5,322 bases of DNA. Origin: Spirochaetaceae bacterium. Its GTDB lineage: Bacteria; Spirochaetota; Spirochaetia; SZUA-6; RPPD01. The DNA lies in NCBI GenBank assembly GCA_003818675.1, contig RPPD01000194.1:1-5322 (forward strand). The letters run 5' to 3'. The notes beneath the pieces are model-generated. The model made no database searches, was not told the DNA's origin, and saw nothing but the letters and a program-made list of their open reading frames with translations. This document shows positions 1-4,796 of this stretch, piece after piece (the stretch's first letter is position 1; every line of letters begins with the position of its first letter). A program made the translations under genes and the position numbers.

Positions 1-2
1 AA

Positions 3-530
3 ATCCTGAAAAAGTATATCGAGATATTCTGCATACAGATGGAAATCAGTCCGGAGATTTCAAGGCGCTATCTTAATGATACGGAACTGGCACCCGTGAT
101 CTCTGCATTGCCATCGAAGGAATACATGCAGGCACTTTCAGATGAACTGGTGAACAATATACCTGGAAACAAAAACTGCTCGCTTGCCATTGCGGATTTC
201 AGCTGGCAGGGAACGGCGATGCCGCAGCTGCCAAACTTTGTGCGGGAGAGCCTGCTTGCATGCATGAGCCGCGGCAATAACCACAGCATTGTTGAACGCC
301 AGAAGTTTGATTATATTCTGCGGGAACAGGAGCTTTCAATATCAGATCTCCTGGATACTTCCACAGCCATCCGCATTGGCAAAATATCAGCCGCACAATA
401 TATCATTACAGGGACAATCATGGAGATGTCCAGTTCAATATTGATATTTGGCCGCATAATAGATGTGGAAACAGGTATAGTTAAAGCGGTTGCGCAGGTA
501 ATCATCCCTAGAGAAAAGATTGTATTGTAG
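3..530 (+). CDS. CsgG/FlgO/LpoB-like envelope protein, 5'-partial
   Basis: The frame is open from base 3 through the first ATG (39) to the TAG at 528-530, and no good ribosome binding site precedes that ATG, so the true start probably lies left of the window. Counting from the ATG at 39, residues 48-150 have the pattern of the CsgG/FlgO/LpoB group: a strand 'SLAIADF', a helix 'FVRESLLACM', the 'SIVERQ' strand, 'LREQELSISDLLD', then 'TAIRIGKISAAQYIITGTI' and a strand pair ending in 'GRIIDVETG'. Family members are mostly exported or lipid-anchored envelope proteins that act in secretion pores, flagellar outer-membrane function or activation of penicillin-binding proteins. The N-terminus is missing, so no signal peptide can be seen. 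Which branch this belongs to cannot be decided: the domain is fairly sure, the function is not. It converges on the protease gene across a 61-base gap. Confidence 0.72.
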   Translation: MLKKYIEIFCIQMEISPEISRRYLNDTELAPVISALPSKEYMQALSDELVNNIPGNKNCSLAIADFSWQGTAMPQLPNFVRESLLACMSRGNNHSIVERQKFDYILREQELSISDLLDTSTAIRIGKISAAQYIITGTIMEMSSSILIFGRIIDVETGIVKAVAQVIIPREKIVL

Positions 531-559
531 GAGCAAACTGCAGAATAAAAGAAAATAAA

Positions 560-580
560 CCCCCGGAAATGCTCCGGGGG
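560..580 (-). terminator. Rho-independent terminator between convergent genes
   Basis: An 8-bp perfect stem (CCCCCGGA at 560-567, TCCGGGGG at 573-580) has a 5-base loop. Read on the minus strand it lies 11 bases after the protease stop codon and is followed by a T-rich run (complement of 541-559), as in an intrinsic terminator. On the plus strand the following bases are only mildly T-rich, so it may end the left-hand gene less efficiently. Confidence 0.85.
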
Positions 581-591
581 TCATAATCTGT

Positions 592-1863
592 TTATCCTTT
601 AAATGAAATTGCAATGATAAAGTAGGTGTCTGTGTCCGGATTGTAATTGAGCGTGCGGACTCCCCGGTTTTCATCCAGTTCCGATAAAATAATCTCTGTG
701 AGTGTAGAAGTTCCGTTTGCCGGATAACTCACTTCAGACGGATATTCGCCGTAGTTCTCGTAGTAGCCATTATCAATTTCCATTACCGCGGCATACCTGT
801 TTTCATTATAATTGTAAAAATCCATCGTACGGATCCGGTAACCCATCAGATGATACTTGAAAACCTCGCTTACAAAATTGGGCTGGTCAAGGTTGAGGAG
901 CAGGACGCCGGGGTTCTCGGGTAATCCGTTTTTCCTGAACACTGCCGAGTACTTGATTTCCCCGTTCTGGACCGTGACATTCAGGCTGTCCACGCAGAAA
1001 CGGCCTGAGAGTTTCTGGTATTCCGCCCGGAGAATGAGCTCGTCTTCCATGAACAGCACTCTCTCCTCTGTGACCGCACTTGTTTTGTCATAACCGTTTT
1101 CCAGGACATCTGTTGTCCAGAAAGTGCCGACCCCGTCAAGCGGGGATACCCGCGCGCTCCTGTTAAATAAAGTGCCGCCTTGATTGGTAAGCGTATATGC
1201 CATGATGGAGCGTGTATCAAGCGCAGTTAAAAGTTCCGGTGCAGGGACCGGGCTTCCGTCAGGATACCTGTCCGGGAAATAGGTATAAGTCCCGTCAGAA
1301 TTGAGCATCCAGACATGCTCATGCCTGAGCCCCAGGATATGGCCAAGCTCATGGGTTATCAGTGTTACCCAGTAGCGGTGCTGTGCTTCCGGGGTGGGAA
1401 ACACGTTATCATCCTGATCCTGCCCCATAAATCCGGCATTAATATGCAGGACATGAAGGTTTTCCGCATCCGACGGGAAGAAGGCGAACGCCTGTATTGT
1501 TTCGCTCATCGGACGAAGAAAATCTGTATCATCAAACAGCCTTACCGTAAATTCGACAAAAGGGTTCCCGTCATAGGCATTGGAATCCTGGTTCGGGCGG
1601 TATTTGAACTCAACATTTGCATATTGCTCCCAGTTTGCGCAGGCTTCCAGCATGGCCAATTTGATTATTCCATAATTTTTTGCCGGGTAAAGACCCATGT
1701 CATTGTCAATGCAGAAAGACAGGTTCAGTTTGTCACTGTCATTCCAGATATCCCGGGCTCCCGAGGGTGTCAAATGAACGGAACTGCGCGCCTGGGTGCC
1801 AGCAGCTGCCAAGGCTCCATAGACCTGGTCATAATATTCCTGTACCTGCTGCAGGCTTGACAT
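592..1863 (-). CDS. Metzincin-type zinc metalloprotease with C-terminal BTRD-like repeats
   Basis: This 423-residue protein carries HELGHILGLRH at residues 171-181. H171, H175 and H181 would bind zinc and E172 would be the general base; SIMAY at 219-223 fits the Met-turn. That combination defines the metzincin clan (matrixin, astacin and serralysin types). The stretch before it, with 'LEACANWEQYANVEF' near 72-86, looks like the start of a matrixin-like catalytic domain. After it, about 298-363 and more weakly 385-420 resemble the structural repeat of polyglycine hydrolases (BTRD1): 'KYSAVF', then 'GYRIRTMDFY' and 'NRYAAVME', and later 'GVRTLNYNPDTDTYF'. The protein substrate is unknown. The ATG at 1863 has an AGGGTG ribosome binding site 8 bases upstream. 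Oddly, no signal peptide is visible: an in-frame TGA lies nine codons before the start. The N-terminus may be truncated or replaced, because a vapC fragment abuts it. Protease identity is firm; the repeats are inferred from pattern. Confidence 0.9.
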   Translation of the reverse strand: MSSLQQVQEYYDQVYGALAAAGTQARSSVHLTPSGARDIWNDSDKLNLSFCIDNDMGLYPAKNYGIIKLAMLEACANWEQYANVEFKYRPNQDSNAYDGNPFVEFTVRLFDDTDFLRPMSETIQAFAFFPSDAENLHVLHINAGFMGQDQDDNVFPTPEAQHRYWVTLITHELGHILGLRHEHVWMLNSDGTYTYFPDRYPDGSPVPAPELLTALDTRSIMAYTLTNQGGTLFNRSARVSPLDGVGTFWTTDVLENGYDKTSAVTEERVLFMEDELILRAEYQKLSGRFCVDSLNVTVQNGEIKYSAVFRKNGLPENPGVLLLNLDQPNFVSEVFKYHLMGYRIRTMDFYNYNENRYAAVMEIDNGYYENYGEYPSEVSYPANGTSTLTEIILSELDENRGVRTLNYNPDTDTYFIIAISFKG

Positions 1864-1877
1864 GAGGATATCACCCT

Positions 1878-1987
1878 GCCCGTACTTTCAAGTTCAGCCA
1901 GTGTAATGGCTGAAATGGCGATATCACCGATGGATACTCTCCTCATTCTCACAAGGACATTTCTGGCTTAACCGGCACTACGTAGAA
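1878..1987 (-). pseudogene. vapC: vapC (PIN-domain toxin) remnant, frameshifted
   Basis: On the minus strand 1961-1987 encodes 'FYVVPVKPE'. In the next frame, 1878-1961 encodes 'NVLVRMRRVSIGD' followed by 'IAISAITLAELE'. Joined, these match a hallmark stretch of VapC ribonuclease toxins, roughly residues 10-50, in which 'KPE.VL' leads to 'I.ISAITLAELE.G' with its conserved acidic residue. The shift is explained by one missing A in the run at the GAAATG junction (near 1960). No convincing DTN start, no C-terminal half and no vapB antitoxin gene is present, so this is a broken fragment. It ends 14 bases before the protease ATG. The motif match is from memory of the family, not from a search; another PIN-domain protein is the main alternative. 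Confidence 0.6.
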
Positions 1988-2212
1988 TTTACATAGTAAA
2001 ATCAGTACAAATTACCGATTTCAAAAATAAAAAAAACGGCTAACATTCTTAAAAATATGTGAAATAGCTACTTCAAGACTTAACTAAAACCAAATTTAAA
2101 GGGGGTGAAAACAAGAATAATGAAGGAAAAAGGAATCTTGATTTAAAAAAAGATCATCAAAAAATGTGCAAATAGATTTTACTGCAATTCTACTTTGAAA
2201 GGAGAAATTCAA
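1988..2212 (+). other. AT-rich gene-free leader upstream of the lipoprotein
   Basis: Together with the vapC remnant this makes a stretch of about 350 bases without an intact gene. It is A-rich, with A runs near 2030, 2085, 2145 and 2160, and I see no promoter with both boxes well matched. At 2098-2107 there is a ribosome-binding-like AAAGGGGGTG. A 13-codon frame from the GTG at 2105, which also contains an ATG at 2120, ends at TAA 2144-2146. It could be a leader peptide or a decayed start of a gene resembling the downstream lipoprotein, whose first codons it partly mirrors. The ribosome binding site of the real gene is AAAGGAGA at 2198-2205. Confidence 0.4.
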
Positions 2213-2827
2213 ATGAAGAAAGCGAAATTGATTTTTATTGTAGCTCTACTGGCCGTATTCGGAATTGGCCTTTTGGGCAGCTGTACTGAACCTGTTGCTA
2301 CAGGCACGGGTGTTGAAGCTGAAGCGAGCCGCGGAATACTCGGGTACATCTATGACTATTACATGTATTGCCTTTCAGGAAAATACATGTATCGAAGCGG
2401 TGGTGCAGCCATTGTGACCACAGCAGCATCAAAATTTTGGGACCCGGTAGTTCTGAGTATATCCGGGAAAACCATCTACGTGTTGCGGTTGAAATATACT
2501 TCCGGTTCCTATTTTCTGCAATACGTATGTGAAGATGACGGGAGTGATCAGCCCTGGGATAATCATGTGCTTCAGCTCATTTGGGTGGCCGCGGCAGATG
2601 AAGAATGGTTCATATCACACATCACAAGTCCATATATGTTCAGGATAGTACACAAGAAGAATGTAGGTGCAATCCAGTACATGACATTTTCCTGCTATAA
2701 TCCGGAGTATGCCGATGATCATATGTATAATAAATTCTATATAAGTCATAATGGCTCTCAGCCCACGTCCGTATACCAGGAAGGCACACCTTCTGCATCG
2801 ACTTTCTGGTGGCGGTTGTACAAATAG
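2213..2827 (+). CDS. Tyrosine-rich putative lipoprotein of unknown function
   Basis: The ATG at 2213 is chosen because AGGAG at 2200-2204 lies 8 bases upstream and the protein then begins with a classic lipoprotein signal: a KKAK positive end, a hydrophobic core, and the lipobox LGSC with Cys24 as the predicted lipidated residue. An in-frame TTG at 2195 is less likely. The precursor has 204 residues and the mature part about 181. It is rich in aromatic residues (a 'YIYDYYMYC' cluster at 45-53, 'STFWWRLYK' at the end) and has further cysteines at 53, 106 and 161. Alternating hydrophobic and polar stretches suggest a beta-rich globular domain. I recognise no family and propose no function. It should be anchored to the inner or outer membrane. 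It is a single-gene unit with its own terminator 48 bases downstream. Confidence 0.82.
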   Translation: MKKAKLIFIVALLAVFGIGLLGSCTEPVATGTGVEAEASRGILGYIYDYYMYCLSGKYMYRSGGAAIVTTAASKFWDPVVLSISGKTIYVLRLKYTSGSYFLQYVCEDDGSDQPWDNHVLQLIWVAAADEEWFISHITSPYMFRIVHKKNVGAIQYMTFSCYNPEYADDHMYNKFYISHNGSQPTSVYQEGTPSASTFWWRLYK

Positions 2828-2874
2828 CATTTAATGATACGGGAATAAACCTCTCCTGCACTTCACCCTGATAA

Positions 2875-2900
2875 CCCCGGCACCTGCCGGGGGTTTTTTT
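2875..2900 (+). terminator. Rho-independent terminator of the lipoprotein gene
   Basis: CCCCGGC at 2875-2881 pairs with GCCGGGG at 2886-2892 (7 bp, loop ACCT). One further G and then seven T follow (2894-2900). It sits 48 bases after the stop codon, and no T run is present on the other strand, so it acts in the plus direction. Confidence 0.92.
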
Positions 2901-2943
2901 CATCTCCAATTATTCCTGATCATCGCCATTAGGGAAAGTGTTT

Positions 2944-3024
2944 ATGCCGTTTGTGCTGAAGAACACCGTTGAGTTTGAGTTTTTCCTTGAGCGAATGGAG
3001 AAGAAGGTTTTAACCGCTGATTAA
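2944..3024 (+). CDS. Possible 26-residue small ORF
   Basis: The frame ATG to TAA encodes a peptide with a charged, helical C-terminal half ('FFLERMEKKVLTAD'). An AGGGAAA stretch at 2931-2937 lies 6 bases before the ATG, and a GTG at 2938 is an alternative start. There is no signal peptide and no recognisable family. It could be the debris of a longer gene or a chance frame. It lies between the plus-strand terminator and the end of the minus-strand lipoprotein gene. Confidence 0.2.
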   Translation: MPFVLKNTVEFEFFLERMEKKVLTAD

Positions 3025-3025
3025 C

Positions 3026-3046
3026 GGCTATTGGCCGGCAATAGCC
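3026..3046 (-). terminator. Hairpin spanning the stop codon of the small lipoprotein gene
   Basis: GGCTATTG (3026-3033) and CAATAGCC (3039-3046) form a perfect 8-bp stem with a 5-base loop. The minus-strand stop codon (3028-3030) lies inside the stem. The following bases on the minus strand (GTTAATC) are only weakly T-rich, so as a terminator it is imperfect. It may instead protect the mRNA 3' end. The pairing is certain, the role is not. Confidence 0.4.
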
Positions 3047-3387
3047 TGGCAAGCTTCGTATGCAGCGATTGTCCTGTTGGCCAGACTGTCTATCTGCCTC
3101 TTCTGATCATCCGAAGTCATTTTTTGCTGGTTGTTTTTCCAGTTATCATATGCGTCTGCGGATGAATTGAGGGCCTCGATTGTTTTTTTCATAAGCCCCG
3201 GCCCCCTCAAATATACCTCATTAGGATCATTATAAAAGTTTGCGTTCAGGATATCTATCTCTATCAAAGTGCTTTCCGCTTTATCCAAGGCTGTCTGCAT
3301 CTCGTTGATTGTCGCCTCTACTTCCGGATTCGGGCCGCAACCCGCGAGAGCAAGCAGACAAACCAGTATAAAAAGATATTTCTTCAT
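3028..3387 (-). CDS. Small helical putative lipoprotein
   Basis: The start at 3387 is preceded by AAAGGGG (3397-3403, 9-base spacing) and opens a standard lipoprotein signal: MKKYLF, a hydrophobic core and the lipobox LAGC with Cys17. The precursor has 119 residues. The mature part begins CGPNPEVE and is mostly predicted helix ('ATINEMQTALDKAESTL', then 'LMKKTIEALNSSADAYDNW', then 'KRQIDSLANRTIAAYEACQ'), compatible with a short helical bundle or coiled coil at the membrane. The same frame is open upstream to about 3549, but the signal peptide and ribosome binding site point to the internal start. No family is recognised, so I assign no function. It is the downstream member of a possible two-gene transcript with 3516-3605. 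Confidence 0.78.
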   Translation of the reverse strand: MKKYLFILVCLLALAGCGPNPEVEATINEMQTALDKAESTLIEIDILNANFYNDPNEVYLRGPGLMKKTIEALNSSADAYDNWKNNQQKMTSDDQKRQIDSLANRTIAAYEACQAIAGQ

Positions 3388-3515
3388 GAAATCAATCCCC
3401 TTTCCTGCCCGGCTTGATTCCGGCATTACTGATGAAATAAAATTGTAATGTCCGGTATTTGCATTGTCAACATAATAAAAAACAGGATCAACATGGTAAA
3501 AATTGACGAGCTGGG
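3388..3515 (-). other. Open frame between the short signal-peptide ORF and the lipoprotein, possible gene debris
   Basis: On the minus strand the frame that leads into the lipoprotein stays open from about 3549 and reads as a plausible protein segment ('FDILTQLVNFYHVDPVFYYV' and 'DNANTGHYNFISS'). It has only a TTG start with no ribosome binding site. Adding one C to the CCCC run near 3553 would join it to the signal peptide at 3516-3605, so it may be the body of a frameshifted exported protein. A plus-strand frame here (from 3448) has no start signals and looks like a shadow. Confidence 0.3.
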
Positions 3516-3605
3516 TCAGGATGTCAAATTCGCGCTTGATATTTCGCAAGGGGTGAAAAGCAATACAAATGCCGTCACCAGGATGACCGTTTTTATTATT
3601 TTCAT
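3516..3605 (-). CDS. Very short signal-peptide ORF or frameshifted start of an exported protein
   Basis: The minus-strand ATG at 3605 has a strong AAGGAG (3611-3616) 5 bases upstream and encodes 29 residues: a positive end (MKIIK), a hydrophobic core (VILVTAFVLLF) and a likely cleavage site after SSA, then only NLTS before the TGA at 3516-3518. A perfect ribosome binding site and signal peptide with almost no mature protein suggest either a tiny secreted peptide or a gene broken by a frameshift near the CCCC run at 3553. A weak promoter may lie upstream (TTGCCG near 3645-3650 and TAAAAA near 3623-3628, 16-base spacing). It runs divergently from rsmD-trmY. Confidence 0.4.
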   Translation of the reverse strand: MKIIKTVILVTAFVLLFTPCEISSANLTS

Positions 3606-3747
3606 ACTCACTCCTTCACTGATTTTTAAGCAATTTTAGTTTTGCGGCAAACAGTTATAAATAAGGAATTTCTCCCTATTCTGAAAAACAGTCACATACA
3701 GCATGCCCCGGCTTGACAAATACGCGCGGAAGGACAAAACTGCGAAA

Positions 3748-4041
3748 ATGTACATCATAGGCGGCGAGCTTAAGGGCAGGCACCTTGTCTTCACGAAGAA
3801 TCCGAAAGTGCGGCCCATGACACAGCTGGTGCGCGAAGCCCTGTTCAACATCTGGCGGGATCAGGTTGATGATGCCGACATGCTTGATTTGTTCTGCGGC
3901 TCAGGCTCGGTCGGGATAGAAGCCCTCAAGGGGCTCGAGCGCTCGGCTGAAAACAACAAGACCTATGACCTTGTTTTCTTTGGCGCAAGCTATCCCTATG
4001 GCCAGACCCTGATAACCCTTTTCAAAGGAAAACCTTCATGA
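3748..4041 (+). CDS. rsmD: RsmD-like 16S rRNA methyltransferase, internally deleted and truncated
   Basis: RsmD methylates guanine 966 of 16S rRNA (N2) using S-adenosylmethionine. Here residues 1-10 ('MYIIGGELKG'), 'RPMTQLVREALFNIW' (22-36) and the SAM-binding motif I 'LDLFCGSGSVGIEAL' (46-60) match the family. The sequence then jumps to 'YDLVFFGASYPYG' (73-85), the position of the catalytic DPPY motif, after only about 12 residues where roughly 50 more are expected. The motif itself reads ASYPY, and the protein stops 12 residues later. At 97 residues it is about half the usual 180-200, so activity is doubtful. The start at 3748 fits the family and has GGAAGGA upstream; an in-frame ATG at 3703 has no ribosome binding site. 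The stop overlaps the trmY start by ATGA, so its translation may drive trmY. It is either a decaying gene or a remnant kept as a coupling leader. Confidence 0.8.
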   Translation: MYIIGGELKGRHLVFTKNPKVRPMTQLVREALFNIWRDQVDDADMLDLFCGSGSVGIEALKGLERSAENNKTYDLVFFGASYPYGQTLITLFKGKPS

Positions 4042-4637
4042 AAGTTTTCATACTGCGCGCCAGAAAAGGGCCGGCGTCCCCTGAAATGGTCGACGGAAGT
4101 TTTGGCGAGCCTGACCATTTTGAGATCATCAGCCACAGCATCGTGAGCGCGCTCTTTGTTTCCAAAGATATCCGGCCGGATGTTGTTTTTCACCTGGTAC
4201 TGGAATCGGGTCCGGCCGCGCCCAGAACCGTGACAATGACTTCAGGCAACCTGATGTGGCTGGGCGGCTTTCACGAGAAGGCAATCGCTTCCGTGATCAA
4301 GCGCGCACTTACTGCCGGTGCCCGGCTTGAGGGTGACCAGGAGATTAATGTGGATGCGGGGCTGTCGGTAGGCCGGACAAGCTTTGAACGTCTTGTCCGG
4401 AGATACACAGGGCTTATGCCAGTTTTTATCCTTGATCCTGATGGCCAGGACCTGCGCCAGACGGAGTTTTCAAAGGATGCCTGCTTTATTTTTACCGATC
4501 ACATTCCCATGCAAAAAAAATCGTTTCACCTTCTTGAGCGCCTTGGCGTGCGCGGCCTGCGCCTGGGTCCGAAGGTCCTGTTTGCCGCCCACTGCATCAC
4601 AATCGTTCACAATGAACTCGACCGGCGTGAAGCCTGA
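4038..4637 (+). CDS. trmY: TrmY-family SPOUT methyltransferase (tRNA pseudouridine-54 N1 type)
   Basis: This 199-residue protein matches the TrmY/DUF358 family along its length. It has 'DIRPDVVFHLVLESGP' (44-59), 'TDHIPM' (153-158, equivalent to GDHIG in archaeal members) and the C-terminal knot 'LGPKVLFAAHCITIVHNELD' (176-195) with Cys186. In archaea TrmY dimers bind S-adenosylmethionine in the trefoil knot and methylate N1 of pseudouridine 54 in tRNA. In bacteria position 54 is normally 5-methyluridine, so the substrate of bacterial homologues is unclear. Full length and an intact knot suggest an active enzyme. AAAGGA at 4024-4029 lies 8 bases before the ATG, and the start overlaps the rsmD stop, which implies one transcript and coupled translation. 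No clear terminator follows within 150 bases. Confidence 0.87.
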   Translation: MKVFILRARKGPASPEMVDGSFGEPDHFEIISHSIVSALFVSKDIRPDVVFHLVLESGPAAPRTVTMTSGNLMWLGGFHEKAIASVIKRALTAGARLEGDQEINVDAGLSVGRTSFERLVRRYTGLMPVFILDPDGQDLRQTEFSKDACFIFTDHIPMQKKSFHLLERLGVRGLRLGPKVLFAAHCITIVHNELDRREA

Positions 4638-4738
4638 AAAGTTTGTTGATGTTTGGATGACAGGTTGTGCCTTATTCAGATACCGCGAACTGATACGGCT
4701 TTGCCTCTAATGCCTCACAACAGGAACAGAATCCATGC

Positions 4739-4767
4739 TTGTCACATGCTGTATAGTGTGATAAAGT
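4739..4767 (+). promoter_or_regulatory. Candidate promoter with overlapping inverted repeat
   Basis: TTGTCA (4739-4744) and TAAAGT (4762-4767) are separated by 17 bases and match 5 of 6 and 4 of 6 bases of the vegetative consensus. They lie 29 bases before the ATG of the outer membrane protein. Within the same bases, TTGTCACA (4739-4746) and TGTGATAA (4757-4764) form an inverted repeat (7 of 8 positions, 10-base spacer), a plausible operator that would block polymerase when bound. This is inferred from sequence only. Confidence 0.42.
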
Positions 4768-4796
4768 TTTGCAGAATCTTTACAGGGACGAATTTG

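Noticed and set aside
1315..1860. A 181-codon open frame on the plus strand
   Set aside because: It lies wholly antisense to the protease catalytic domain, starts without a ribosome binding site and matches no family. It is a shadow of the minus-strand gene.
2640..2909. Minus-strand frames of 71 and 89 codons across the end of the lipoprotein gene
   Set aside because: One runs through the terminator hairpin, both are antisense to a well-supported gene, and neither has a ribosome binding site or a family match.
3713..3741. TTGACA resembling a -35 box just before rsmD
   Set aside because: At 17-base spacing the -10 position reads AAAACT, a poor match, and a start there would leave almost no room for the ribosome binding site of the ATG at 3748.
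4384..4710. A 108-codon plus-strand frame overlapping the end of trmY
   Set aside because: It is out of frame with a strongly conserved trmY C-terminus and has no start signal or protein-like character.
4664..4720. GTTGTG and CACAAC as a possible terminator or attachment site after trmY
   Set aside because: Only 6 bp with a loop of about 45 bases and no T run. It is expected by chance.
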